This document shows positions 1-10,870 of a stretch of 64,000 bases of DNA, piece after piece. Under the pieces are notes generated by a model. It saw only the letters and a program-made list of their open reading frames with translations. It was not told where the DNA came from and did no database searches. This DNA is from Ascaphus truei (lineage: Eukaryota; Chordata; Amphibia; Anura; Ascaphidae), in assembly GCA_036426205.1 (NCBI GenBank), contig CM071569.1, forward strand, positions 1,075,430 to 1,139,429, read 5' to 3'. Within the stretch, counting starts at the first letter, position 1, and every line of letters starts with the position of its first letter. Position numbers and translations under genes: made by a program.

Positions 1-400
1 TGTTGTGATTGAGTGTTGGTTGTGATTGTTTGTGTGTGTTGTGATATTGAGTGTGGTGTGTGTGTTGTGATATTGAGTGTGGTGTGTGTTGTGATATGAG
101 TGTGTGGTGTGTGTTGTGATTGAGTGTGTGTTGTGTGTGTTGTGATTGTGTGTGTGTTCTGATTGAGTGTGAGTTGTGATATGAGTGTGTTCTGATTGTG
201 TGTTAGTGTGTGTCTGTTGATTGAGTGTGTGTTGTGTCTGTGTTGGTTGTGATTGTGTGTGTTGTGATTGAGTGTGTGTGTGTTGTCTGTGTTGGTTGTG
301 ATTGATTGTGTGTTGTTTCTGGGTGTGTGTATGTTGTGATTGAGTATGTGTGCTGTGTCTGTGTTGTGATTGTGTGTATGGGTGTTCTGATTGAATGCAG
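1..400. repeat. GT-rich minisatellite
   Basis: Degenerate tandem repeat of GTGTGTTGTGATTGAGT-like units with variable length. It opens the window, so the true left edge is unknown. Overlapping open frames here come from absence of stops in the repeat and are not genes. Confidence 0.9.
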
Positions 401-851
401 CGGTGCACAAACTGGGGGGGTGTACGCGCTTGGGGAGACAAACAAAATTAACTTTGAAGCACGCTCAGCAGCAGTCAATGCACACACGCGCACACACACA
501 CACAGTCACGCTGTTTTTGTGGGTGAATTAACAAGCCTATTCACATCACCCAAGTGTCATTAGGTTGTCCCTGCAACAGACTTGTATAATCCTTAATTGG
601 ACTGCACAATAGTTTTCTATTTTTGGGATATTACCGATCTGGAATCAGACGAAAGGAGAATGCACCAGTCAAAAAAACAGTGACATGAACGTCAGATCAG
701 TGAGTTGACAGACCTGTGGTTAAATGTCCTGTTTTGTCTATAGATTACGCCAGCATAACAGAACTCAGCATTCTAGTCTTTGCACACACAAACAATAATA
801 ATAGGACATAATACTTAAAAGTTAATATGGTTCACTGGGTGGTTTTATCTG
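401..851. other. Unassigned spacer
   Basis: No coding frame or recognised repeat. A short CA tract at 481-507 mirrors the GT repeat upstream. The rest looks like ordinary A/T-leaning intergenic DNA. Confidence 0.5.
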
Positions 852-948
852 GATAGGTCCTTCTCTCATACATATATCTGATTTGCAAAGGTTCTTTCTT
901 AAGTGGTCCCCAATATAATCAGATATATGTATGAGAGAAGGACCTATC
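852..948. repeat. Perfect 32-bp inverted repeat (hairpin)
   Basis: Arms 852-883 and 917-948 are exact reverse complements over 32 bases, with a 33-nt loop. The arms begin GATAGGTCCTTCTCTCATAC. Transcribed, this gives a long uninterrupted RNA hairpin. It may be a small fold-back element or a hairpin RNA precursor. No target duplication was found. Confidence 0.85.
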
Positions 949-1623
949 AAACAGTATACTGACGCACTTGACACGCTATATTGATAACGGATTCACTCAT
1001 TACGATATAATTATCGTTAAATTGGATTTCTTCCACCTACACATCTCCAGCTTGTCTCCAGTACTGCATTCCACAACAGGAATAGCGTAAATGTTCTCTG
1101 TGTAGGTTGAAGGTGGGTGTGCTGTACCCAACCTTCTGAACAAAAACTCCCCAACATTAAACAAATGGACTGTTCTTGTAGTTTGGTCCCTGCGATACCA
1201 ATTTCTAAAATAGCTGTACAGGGGAAACAAGTCCCAGTGAAGTGTCTGGAGTACTGTACGTCTTCCTTCGCTGCACGCCAAGTGCAAATTTTAGCATTAG
1301 AGCTCCAGTGAAGCACATTAGTGTTAATTAATAATAATTAAGCGTATGAGGAAGAAGAAGAGTTCAGGCTGCAATCTCCAGTAGCCATGGTGATGCCCTG
1401 ATTATAACTTTAGGACCTACTTTTTTTCAAACATGAGCCTTTTTGAATGCTAGAGGGGCTTGCGTCGCATTTCAACTATAAATCGCACACGTAAAGACGT
1501 TGCCCTGTCATACAAGTCTGCTGATCCCACTAATACTTATAGAGGAGATCTCACAGACTCCAAATACCAGGGATAGACAAATAGGACACTGGCTCCTTGT
1601 ATGTTACAAAGTATAAGCCTTGG
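949..1623. other. Unassigned spacer
   Basis: No gene or repeat family recognised. Short overlapping frames near 1000-1316 occur on both strands without coding features. Confidence 0.4.
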
Positions 1624-2669
1624 TCAATGACCCGGTGTATTCTAACATGATTTAAGTGTTCCAATGACCCGGTGTATTCTAACATGATTTAAGTGTTCCA
1701 ATGGCTCGGTGTATTCTAACATGATTTAAGTGTTACAATGGCTCGGTGTATTCTAATATGATTTAAGTGTTCCAATGGCTCGGTGTATTCTAACATGATT
1801 TAAGTGTTCCAATGACCCGGTGTATTCTAACATGATTTAAGTGTTCCAATGGCTGGGTGTATTCTAACATGATTTAAGTGTTCCAATGGCTCGGTGTATT
1901 CTAACATGATTTAAGTGTTCCAATGGCTCGGTGTATTCTAACATGATTTAAGTGTTCCAATGGCTCGGTGTATTCTAACATGATTTAAGTGTTCCAATGG
2001 CCCGGTGTATTCTAACATGATTTAAGTGTTCCAATAACCCGGTGTATTCTAACATGATTTAAGTGTTCCAATGACCCGGTGTATTCTAACATGATTTAAG
2101 TGTTCCAATGGCCCGGTGTATTCTAACATGATTTAAGTGTTCCAATGGCTGGGTGTATTCTAACATGATTTAAGTGTTCCAATGGCTGGGTGTATTCTAA
2201 CATGATTTAAGTGTTCCAATGGCCCGGTGTATTCTAACATGATTTAAGTGTTCCAATGCCCCGGTGTATTCTAACATGATTTAAGTGTTCCAATGGCCCG
2301 GTGTATTCTAACATGATTTAAGTGTTCCAATAACCCGGTGTATTCTAACATGATTTAAGTGTTCCAATGGCTGGGTGTATTCTAACATGATTTAAGTGTT
2401 CCAATGACCCGGTGTATTCTAACATGATTTAAGTGTTCCAATGGCCCGGTGTATTCTAACATGATTTAAGTGTTCCAATGGCCCGGTGTATTCTAACATG
2501 ATTTAAGTGTTCCAATGACCCGGTGTATTCTAACATGATTTAAGTGTTCCAATGGCCCGGTGTATTCTAACATGATTTAAGTGTTCCCATAACCCGGTGT
2601 ATTCTAACATGATTTAAGTGTTCCAATGGCCCGGTGTATTCTAACATGATTTAAGTGTTCCAATGGTTG
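1624..2669. repeat. 37-bp minisatellite, about 28 copies
   Basis: Tandem array with unit CCAATGGCCCGGTGTATTCT followed by AACATGATTTAAGTGTT. Period is exactly 37 bp. Variation is concentrated at the four bases before GGTGTATTC (GACCC, GGCTC, GGCCC, GGCTG, TAACC types), the remaining bases being nearly invariant. This gives distinguishable repeat variants along the array. Confidence 0.97.
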
Positions 2670-2699
2670 GGTTCCATTTTTTCAAGAATCTACACAATA

Positions 2700-2900
2700 C
2701 ATAAATGTATTTACATTGAAAAATGTTTTGTTTGTTTGCATGACATTACCCAGAATCCCTAGCTGCAGTGGAAGCACTGAATGCTAAGAGGTAATGGGGA
2801 AAGGCAGTGATGCAGTCCTGTCTGAGACGTCCATGTGATCACAAGGGATATTTGTATTTGCTTTATATGAAATAACATCTTGGAACCCAAAACACAATAT
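2700..2900. repeat. Interspersed repeat, first copy
   Basis: The stretch with CCCAGAATCC, CTGCAGTGG, AGCACTG and CTGTCTGAGA matches a second copy at about 55345-55480 in the same order and spacing. This shows a dispersed family. Ends are not defined and no coding capacity is seen. Confidence 0.6.
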
Positions 2901-3621
2901 ATATAAGAACATGGTGCATTGTGTATATTCAGCTTGTGGTTAGTACAGCATGTGGTTAGTACGACCACTTACTCAGGGAGCACTTTGTGTCGTCATTGAA
3001 TCCCAGGACAGCAAACCACTGGAAGATTTGACACTAAAATGCTGTTCGTGGATCACCAGGATCACAAAGGAAACTGTAGAAGTAGGCCTCTGCTTGTACA
3101 TAAGAAATGCAGACGGTAACATGATAGGGAAATGTTAATGCTTGTTTTTGGCAGAATAAATAACATTTAATATAACAATGTAATATTTGATAGCTTGTAG
3201 TGTAGGAAGCTCAGATGTTAAATGCAAAACACGGGTCTCTTGGGAGATTAATCCATCGAGTTCCAGTGGGAGCACGTCCATCTGGCGGTTAAGAGGTCAA
3301 TGTCTTTTAATTAAAAAAATAACATATATAAAATTCCTTGATTTACAGCACTTGGTAACTTCATACCCGTCCAAGGTTGAAGATGGAAAGGTTTTATTTG
3401 AGTGGGTTTGCAAAAAGCTTTGTTTATTACAACAGCACTTTCAATATCATCAAAAGGGTCGCCAAGTGCAGTAAAAACTTTGGTCTGTAGGTCAATCCTA
3501 TAAAATGTGACCAACAATTCCAATCGTCCTGAGCTCTCCTGCGGAGGAGGCACCGTTTGTGTAAACCCACCAGTGTATTAGCTGTATGTTCCTTTCTAAT
3601 ACGAAGGGGGGTGGGTGAAGG
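2901..3621. other. Unassigned spacer
   Basis: Short frames only (62-95 aa) with no recognisable protein. No repeat family identified. Confidence 0.4.
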
Positions 3622-3776
3622 CAGGGGGGCTCAGCTCCACTCCTCAAGACCCCCCCAACAGGTCATGTGTTCAGTCTATCCCAGCTTCAGCACAGGTGGC
3701 TCAATAAGTGGCTATCCTGAAGGGATAAAAACCGGCCCTGTTGGGGGGTCTTGAGGACTGGAGTTGAGCCCCTCTG
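3622..3776. mobile_element. Fold-back hAT-like MITE
   Basis: Starts CAGGGGGGCTCAGCTCC and ends TGGAGTTGAGCCCCTCTG, so the ends are inverted repeats. Inner arms CTCAAGACCCCCCCAACAGG and its complement extend the stem, and a GCTTCAGCACAG/GGCTCA core lies between. Related copies lie at 38993-39402. No convincing 8-bp target duplication is left. Confidence 0.75.
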
Positions 3777-5587
3777 AGTTTTCTGGGGGGGGGGGGGGGG
3801 CACGGCGTTGCAGAGGCCCCGCACTCTTCCCCCAAGGCATTTTAATTTAATGCTGGGGGATCGAGTGAGGCCGCTGCAACTCTAAGCGTACCTTCAGTCT
3901 GCCGGTGTCAGGACTCGTGTCCATGGCAACGCGGCGTCAAATGACTATGCGTGGTCATGTGATGTCACACGCGTCAAATGACATCGCGGGTCACCTGGTT
4001 TCATGCCGCTCGAGGTAAGTGGGGTGGGGGGCGCACACCGGAGCAGAACAGGCAGAACAGGCAGAGGGGGCGCAGCAAAAAAAGTTTGCGCGCCCCCGAG
4101 TTAAGAGATCCACTTTTACATCTGACATCACAGTAATGTTCAAAGGTTTGCATTTGGGGATTTGTATTATGGAAGTTTATCTTATATTTGTGCTGTTGAA
4201 TAATTAAACATACATTTAGTCATTTCGTAGGGGAATACATTGCAAAGGCGACTCTCTGAAAAAGTACTTTATGGGCCGCTAGTCGCATTAAAAAGCAGCA
4301 ATCCACTCTGCCCCCCCCCCCCCCCCCCAGGCCAGGTATTTAAATTTTTAAAAAAATGGTATTCTGTTTGCGGGAAACGGCTTCTTTAATTGAACCGTTC
4401 CTGCCGCCCTGCTTCCTGCTCCCACCCCCTCTATTTCTCTGGAGCTGAACCGCACTCACTTGAGCTTTGTGGAAACCGTTTCCTGAGATACTTCCCGGAA
4501 AAGGTGCCACGTCACATGGGCCAATCGGAAGCCGCGACCGATAACGCTATTTTGCTTCCCCTGGAGGGACGGTACAGACACATTCCCTGGCATGTATCGC
4601 GGGAAGCAGGGTGTCCCCCCGGAGCTGAAATTACTGGGGTTCAGCTCTGGAGCCTACCCGTTTCCTGTACACACTACCAAAAACGTATAGAGTTTAATTC
4701 ATATAATGTTAGCATCCTGCCCCGTTTTCCTAGTGTAAAAAACATGAGTTTTCCGATCTCTAGCTTCTGAGCTGACCATGGTCACCGTTAAACTGCTCTG
4801 GACTCACGTGAGAGCGCCATTTTAACCTCCCGGACACTTAATATTTCAATATCTCCTGAACAAGGCATCAGGAAAAAAAATATATGAAACAAATAATGAG
4901 GAACGGCTGTTTAGAAGGTATTACAGTATGTATAAAAATCCTCTCACTGATGGGATTTTGCAACACAAATTGTGCTGTACGGAGGCTCTTCTGAGCTCCA
5001 GGCAGCTGCCGACACATCCTCGTATGTCACAATTTGCTGTGATGCCCTCTTCCCCGTGCTGACAACCCCAGATTTATTAACCCCTCCTTTACAGGTCAAC
5101 GCTTCCAAACCAACGTTAACTGCCGTTCAATAGGCGTGAACACCCGTTCGAGGGCATTAATCCATAACAGAGCTTGATTAATCTGGGGGAAGCTTTAAGC
5201 CCATTTTATGAGTGGGGCTGAAATATTATAGAACAAGGGGCAGTCAACTTCATATATTGGCCAGTATAGGTCACTAGATTTCTTAGTCCATATACACTTG
5301 GAACCACACGTGGATACAGCATTACCTGTGTTTCCCTAACAGAGAGCAGCACATTGGCCCTTCCCCAGTAACACAATACTGTTATTACACCATCTGCACT
5401 ACATTTCAATATTGACCACTACTACCATTTTGAAGTTTATATGTACTAAAACATCTCAGTAAGGAGACATCTGTATTGTCTGCCAGATCACAGTACATAA
5501 AAGCACAAGATGATACAAAGTTGAAGGGAGAAGAGTACGACCTCCCGGCAGCTATTTCTTTCTCTGGGCCTTTCCTCTGTCAGTCCT
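3777..5587. other. Unassigned region with G and C runs
   Basis: Contains a 16-base G run near 3785-3800 and a C run of about 16 near 4312-4328. A 126-aa open frame at 4390-4770 has no recognisable domain. The GGGGTTCAGCTC near 4635 looks repeat-like. No gene call is supportable. Confidence 0.4.
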
Positions 5588-6226
5588 GTTAGTACAGGCA
5601 GTGGAAAGGTTAATTCCTTCCTTAGGCCTGAATGTATGTATTCCAGCCTTGAATAATGTATCAGTATTCAAGGGTGGGCCTAGCAACTTCTGAGGATGTC
5701 AATCTGAGGGGTGGATATTGGTTGGAACGCCCCTTGTTGTGCGTGGACCAATCTGTATCCGGCTCTGGCTTGCTATGAGTCAAAGTTAGGGACACTCCCC
5801 AAAGACATACAAGTTGGGATATCCTCCCAAATTGGTCAGTACAGTTCTGGAAGAATTAGAGTGAGCAGATAGAGAGAGAACAGTCTCTCCCTCCCACCCA
5901 TGAGGGGTTGGGAGGGAAGGGAATTATTCGGCCTAAGTCAGGGCTCTGATTTAAGAGAGAAATAAGCAGATGATGATAAGTAAGTATATAGGATAAAGAA
6001 TCTGTTGTCTAAATTTAGCATAGGTTGAACTTGATGGACCTACGTCTTTTTTCAACCTCATCTACTATGTAACTATGTAACTATATGATGAGAAACATGT
6101 GAACCTGCTATTCTCTGCCCTGGAGCCGACTGTCAATAAAGAACAGAAAACGACATGCTGTGTGTGTTCCTGTGTCTGAGAATGAAGGAGTGTCAGTGGG
6201 GGGTTCATCCCCTGAATATCTACAGG
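5588..6226 (+). mobile_element. Probable LTR fragment
   Basis: A poly(A) signal AATAAA at 6135-6140 lies 100 bp before a tRNA-Thr-like primer site at 6241. The LTR may run from TGTTAGTACAGG (5588) to ATATCTACA (6226), but both ends are guesses, and 14 bp separate the proposed end from the primer site. A frog-type short repeat (about 5935-6085) ending in repeated CTATGTAAC is embedded, with GAACTTGATGGACC and TTTTTTCAACCTC as its marks. Confidence 0.5.
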
Positions 6227-6240
6227 GGATCCTTGCTGGC

Positions 6241-6345
6241 TGGAGGCGTTGCACCAGGTGAGATCAAGGTAACCTGTCCCTCCTGTCCTGGTTCTCCCCA
6301 CACCACCGCGGAGCGCTCAGCCCTCCTGTGGCCTACAGGTATGCA
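6241..6345 (+). promoter_or_regulatory. Retroelement primer site and leader
   Basis: TGGAGGCGTTGCACC at 6241 is a primer-site-like sequence shared with 28523, 37836 and 44139. It is followed by GCGCTCAGCCCTCCTGTGG and CTACAGGTATG, the same leader block as at 37910 and 51970, ending in a splice-donor-like CAGGT. Confidence 0.6.
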
Positions 6346-7189
6346 GCACAACACCCTACGTAGCAGAAAGGAGCATACCCCCCCAATCTCACTTTATGGA
6401 AAAAGGGCTACTTTTACAAGAGCGGAACATGATATTTCCCTGTACAGTGGTACACGGATTTGTCATTTAAATCTAAAAAAAAGGCTTCTTAATGGCTTCA
6501 AAAAGACAAAGAATAAAACGTTCTGTACAACAAGCGTCTTCCTTGTTGTGGTCATTAAAATAATTTGCTGATAAGACTTTGCAACTGTGTCTGTGGGTGA
6601 CCCCTCTGTGTTTCCCTGAGTAATATACCTTCTCATACTGACCAGGCGTGTGACTGCACAGTTTCCAGCTCCCTTCTGCCAGCCCAGTGCCGGACCGAGA
6701 CATAATTGCGTTCGGGGTGGATTGAAAACTTGGCGCTCCTGTAAAACAATTGTATTTTTACAGGGGCGCCAGTTTTTTTAGTCTGCCCGTGCGCCGGATG
6801 TCCTCGCACCTCGGGTCTCCCCAGATGCGGGGCACCTCGCTCCAACGCTGTTTGCGAGCGTGCTCACCTGCCCAACAGGGAATACGCACGGCTGCGACTC
6901 CGGCGCTCTTTGTGAGCGCGCCAGGCGCCCGTCCAGAAAGCGTGGTGGGACGGGGGTGGGGGAGTTTGGTGGTGTGTCCTGGCTGCAGCGATCAAGCTGG
7001 GTGTCTTGTGCACGCAAGAGGTGTCGGAGCGGCAGCGCCCTGCGGCTGGGGACATCAAGCGGTGAGGGCAGTTGATGATGGCGTTCAACGCTTCTTTTAT
7101 ATTGGCGCCCCAGGCAAGTGCCCGGTCAGCCCACCCCTTAATCTTGCCCTCACACCTGCAATCCAGTTCCGGTCTCTGATTGGCTCCTG
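6346..7189. other. Unassigned, GC-rich in its right half
   Basis: 6750-7100 is GC-rich with GGGGCGCC and GCGCGCC words, giving open frames on both strands (up to 171 aa) without recognisable domains. It may be part of an unrecognised transposon. No gene is supported. Confidence 0.35.
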
Positions 7190-7377
7190 GCTATATCCTT
7201 GTGGCTGTCACTCCGCCTCCTTAAACTTAATATGGCTAAAACGGAGCTCCTCATATTCCCCCTAAACCTGGCCCCATATCACCCTCTTTCTTTCACTAGA
7301 AATGGTTCTACCATCTATGCTGTCGCCAAAGCGCGTTGTCTAGCAGTGACATTTGACTCTTCCGTTTCCTTCTCCAT
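7190..7377 (+). pseudogene. L2-type LINE RT fragment, 5' part
   Basis: The frame at 7199-7377 reads LKLNMAKTELLIFP followed later by LAVTFDSSVSFSI. This is the conserved stretch that precedes the HI...I..C motif in L2-clade reverse transcriptases (typical LKLNPDKTEVLLF and LGVxLDSSLSF). The frame stops making sense at 7378, where a hAT-like element is inserted, and resumes at 9086. The copy is truncated upstream. Confidence 0.8.
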
Positions 7378-7499
7378 TAGGGTGACCAGATTTTGAAAAT
7401 GAAAAACCGGGACACATAATTTTTTTTTATTATTAATGCAACAAATGACATGACTAAAAAATGAATATTATAATGATATTTATCAAATAGTGTCACCAT

Positions 7500-7967
7500 T
7501 GATGCTGTATTATTCATTCTACCTCTCCCCATTCTCTCTCTCTACCTTCTCCCCCATTCCCTCTCTACCTTCCTCCCATTCTCTCTATCCCTCCCCTCCC
7601 CCATTTTCTCTCACCCTCCCCCAGTCTCTCTCCATTCCCTCCCCCCCATTCTCTCTCTCCCTTCCGTCCCCCATTCTCTCTCTCCCTTCCGTCCCCTCAT
7701 TCTCTCCCTTCCGTCCCCCATTCTCTCTCTCCCTTCCGTCTCCCATTCTACCTCTCCCTTCCCACCCCCCATTCTCTCCCTTTCCTCCCCCCTTCCTCCC
7801 CCTCCCCTCCCCCATTCTCTCCCTTCCCTCCCCCTTTCTCTCCCCTCCTCCCCCCATTTTCTCACTCTCTCCATTTTTTCTCTCTCAATCCCCTCCTCTA
7901 TTCTCTCTCCCCCTCCCTTGTCCATTTTCTCTCCCCACCCTCCTCCATTCTCCCCCCCCCATTATCT
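7500..7967. repeat. Pyrimidine-rich (CCCTCTCC) tract
   Basis: About 470 bp almost purely C/T on the plus strand, built of CCATTCTCTCTCCCTTCCGT-like units. The purine-rich complement explains the Gly/Arg/Glu-rich minus-strand frames, which are not genes. Confidence 0.9.
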
Positions 7968-8205
7968 CTGTGACCTGCAGACTCACAGCCACTGACCTGC
8001 ACAGACACAGACACTCACACAGACAGACCAGCACAGACACACAGCCACTGACCTGCACAGACACAGACACTGACACAGACAGACCTGCACAGACACAGCC
8101 ACTGACCTGCACAGACACAGCCACTGACCTGCACAGACAGCCACAGACACTCACACAGACACAGACACTGATCTAAACACACAAAGACTAACCAACACAC
8201 ACACA
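7968..8205. repeat. CACTGACCTGCACAGACACAG array
   Basis: Irregular tandem repeats of CTGACCTGCACAGACACAG and shorter derivatives, inside the hAT-like element. Confidence 0.9.
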
Positions 8206-8261
8206 CACACGCTGAGGAGGAGCAGGGAGGGGGTGGGGGGGGGACTGTCTGCTCACTCTAT

Positions 8262-8672
8262 GTGTGCAGGGATTTCTGCACTGGGTCTAAAGTCCTGTCA
8301 GCAGGGATTTCTGCACAAACCCAATAATCCTGTCTGCAAAGATTTCTGCACAGGGCCAATAATCCTGTGTGCAGGGATTTCTGCACAAACCCAATAATCC
8401 TGTGTGCAGGGATTTCTGCACAAACCCAATAGTACTGTGTGCGGGGATTTCTGCACAGGGCCAATAGTCCTGTGTGCGGGGATTTCTGCACAGGGCCAAT
8501 AATCCTGTCTGCAAAGATTTCTGCACAGGGCCAATAATCCTGTGTGCAGGGATTTCTGCACAGGGCCAATAATCCTGTGTGCAGGGATTTCTGCACAGGG
8601 CCAATAGTCCTGTGTGCGGGGATTTCTGCACAGGGCCAATAGTCCTGTGTGCAAAGATTTCTGCACGCACGG
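8262..8672. repeat. 35-bp minisatellite, about 12 copies
   Basis: Unit GGATTTCTGCACAGGGCCAA followed by TAATCCTGTGTGCAG. The unit length is not a multiple of three and lacks stops on the minus strand, so three overlapping minus frames stay open (peptide repeats like CRNPCTQDYW). These are artefacts of the repeat. Confidence 0.95.
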
Positions 8673-8810
8673 GGGGACGGACGGACACACACAGCGTGTC
8701 CTACTTTTCACTCTGGAGGATGGAGGGGGGGGGGGGAAACCATCTTGACTGGCAGCAGGCCCCTCACTTCCAACTCTCACTGCTGAGGCTCCGCTGACAC
8801 TAACCCCCAG

Positions 8811-8878
8811 CCCCACCCTCTGCAGCTAACCCCGCCCCCACCCTCTGCAGCTAACCCCGCCCCCACCCTCTGCAGTCA
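8811..8878. repeat. Short GC-rich tandem repeat
   Basis: About 28-bp unit containing CAGCTAACCCCGCCCCCACC, just over two copies, at the right of the hAT-like element. Confidence 0.8.
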
Positions 8879-9077
8879 GACCGGCCTCCGCTCTCCTCTC
8901 TGCCTGCATTCTGTGCTCTCTGCTGCCCCCCCTGCTCTGATGGCCAAAACCGGAACAGCCACAAAAAAACGGGACATTTTAAAGAATGCGGGGCAGCCGG
9001 GACAGCCATTAAAAAACCGGGACAGCCATTAAAAAACCGGGGCTGTCCCGGCTAAACCGGGACAGCTGGTCATCCTA

Positions 9078-9870
9078 TTCTCCATTCACATTCATAGCAT
9101 GGCTAAAACTTGTTGCTTTGTCATCTGTAATATTGCTAAGATCAGCTCTTTCCTCTGTCACGCTACTGCTAAAACTCTAATGCATGCCCTTATCCTTTCC
9201 CGTCTGGATTATTGTAACATACTATTAACAGGCCTCCCTGCCTCCCAACTTTCTCCTTTGCAGCTTATCCAAAATTCTGCTGCTAGAATATTTTCACTTT
9301 CTCCCAGAACAGTCCCCGCTCATCTCCTCCTTAAATCCCTCTCCTGGCTTCCCATCAAGCTTCAGATCACCTACAAAGTTCTCCTCTTTACCTTCCTGGC
9401 TCTCCACTCATCTGCTCCTCCCTACATATCCGCTCTGATCTCTCGTTATGCCCCAGCTCGTATCCTGGCCTCTACCCATAACTTCTCCTTTCACCATTTC
9501 ACCTCTACTGCTCTCTCGCCTTAAACCTTTTTCCCTCACTGCCCCCTTACCTGTGGAACCCCCTCACACTGGCCAAGCACCTTTTCTCCCACCTTTTAGG
9601 ATAAACCTTAAAGCTCGCTCCTTAAATGAAGCCTCCCCAATAGCCTGTGCTAATGGCTATTGCCACAGTCACTCCTGCCAAGCACTGCCATCTACTGCAC
9701 TTACTCCCTCACCTGTAAGTTTTCCACCACACCACATAGATTGTAAGCTCTCCGGGGCAGGGATTTAATTTCCTATTGTCTGATCTTATTTGTTGCACTT
9801 ATTGTACTATACTGCACTGTACTGTCTCTTGTAAAGTGCTAAGTACAGCTGTGGCGCAATATAAAAGATA
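9078..9870 (+). pseudogene. L2-type LINE RT C-terminus and 3' UTR
   Basis: Continuation of the LINE interrupted at 7377. The 9099-9524 frame contains ALILSRLDYCNILLTGLPAS, then SWLPIKLQITYKVLLFTFLA and SAPPYISALISRY, the conserved C-terminal RT motifs of L2 elements (SRLDYCN, LHWLPV, KVLLLTFKALH). Beyond 9524 the reading frame is shifted but still shows the terminal L-W-N-like block. The 3' UTR has ATTGTAAGCTCTCCGGGGCAGGG and ends TAAAGTGCTAAGTACAGCTG, then an ATACATACAT tail. Frameshifts make it dead. Same family as the minus copy at 53801-55210. Confidence 0.85.
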
Positions 9871-10428
9871 TACATACATGCTAATCGACAGAAAAATGAA
9901 AATAATGTTTAATACATCGAATGTGTTACACAACGGCCCTAGTACCCAGCCCCCATAGTGAAGACGCAGAAGACGTGGCTTTTTAAGGGTATAATTTAAT
10001 GGGTCACAGCAACAAGGGTCGGGACCCGCTGTTCCAGGAAGTCCCTTCCAGTCTATGCTTCTTGTGTTCCCATTCATCGTGTTCCTCCTTCCTGCCCAGC
10101 TGTCCCCTTCCAGCCCTCCATTTAAATGAAGGCTGTTTAACCTAATTAGCGGCGATGAGTTTCAGGTGCATGGCAGCCAGCCCAGTTACTATGGTGCAGA
10201 CTTCAACCAAGTCGTTGTACACTGTGAGGGACCCGGGTCTGCAGCTGTGCTGTGCGCATGAACCGCTCATCATCTCGGGAGGTTAGACACCTGGCAGCAT
10301 GCTACCCCCCTATCACTGGTTCTCTCTATGTGAACCCATTTTATATCAGTGTATCTCAGAGTATGGTGTCCCTGCAATACAAAAATAAAATATTTCTAAA
10401 CCGGACCGTGTGTACGTGACAGCAAATT
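9871..10428. other. Unassigned spacer
   Basis: No coding frame of note. The 9960-10330 stretch has a mixed composition that could belong to an old element, but no termini were found. Confidence 0.35.
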
Positions 10429-10641
10429 TAAAGCTGCAGACCAAGCAACATCATCCTACATGTGTGTTTTTGATTAAACCAGTTCTGTACTATGAGAAAA
10501 TACTTGCAGCATTTTTTTTAAAACAACTCTGACATTTTTTATGTATTATAATGTAACAAGCATCTTTTGTTTCTATAGCAACCATTTACAAACTCACCCC
10601 CTTCCTCTTCTGAAACAGGCTCTGGCACACCTCTTTTTGAG

Positions 10642-10870
10642 TCATCTGTGGAAGTGCATGCACACCGCTAAATGGTGCTGGAGGGGGGTACTTATCTGCC
10701 GGTGCGCTGTGTCCAGGGAGGTCCAGACATCCCAAAGGAGATCAGCAAAGAAAATGGAAGCAGGCACACGGTTCTCCTTGATAAAGGCAGTTTTTGCCGA
10801 AACGTTGGACCCTTTGGTGGCACATTAAATTGCATCTTCAGAAGACCGTGTGCCTGCTTCCATTTTCTTT
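10642..10870 (+). mobile_element. 229-bp insert with hammerhead-like core
   Basis: The insert is flanked by an exact 17-bp duplication GCACACCTCTTTTTGAG at 10625-10641 and 10871-10887. Removing it restores the MITE sequence seen in the other copies (CTTTTTGAGCCCTGTCCTCT), so boundaries are base-precise. A 28-bp perfect inverted repeat (10745-10772 with 10845-10872) brackets a hammerhead-type motif. The long duplication fits target-primed reverse transcription, not cut-and-paste. No coding capacity: a small non-autonomous, probably PLE-related retroelement. Confidence 0.8.
10775..10810 (+). ncRNA. Degenerate hammerhead-like motif
   Basis: TTGATAA core, stem II GGCA...TGCC, then GAAA, palindromic ACGT, and GG facing an upstream CC. 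Compared with the consensus core CUGAUGA, two core bases differ (first C to U, and G8 to A), so self-cleavage is doubtful. The layout is the same as the five better motifs in the window. Confidence 0.6.

Larger units (their letters stand above)
7378..9077. mobile_element. Non-autonomous hAT-like element, 1.7 kb
   Basis: Ends are TAGGGTGACCAG and CTGGTCATCCTA, a 12-bp inverted pair with one mismatch. They are flanked by exact 8-bp duplications TTCTCCAT at 7370-7377 and 9078-9085, the length typical of hAT transposition. Inside each end lie ACCGGGACA-rich words. No transposase frame is present. The interior consists of pyrimidine-rich DNA and three tandem arrays. It splits an L2 LINE. Confidence 0.9.

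Noticed and set aside
1624..2669. CRISPR-like array
   Set aside because: Units are directly contiguous with no unique spacers; it is a minisatellite in eukaryotic DNA.
7490..8176. 228-aa Ser/Pro/Leu-rich ORF
   Set aside because: Pyrimidine-tract and CACAGA repeats inside a hAT-like element.
8258..8816. Three overlapping minus ORFs (133-172 aa) with CRNPCTQDYW repeats
   Set aside because: A 35-bp unit without minus-strand stops opens all three frames at once.
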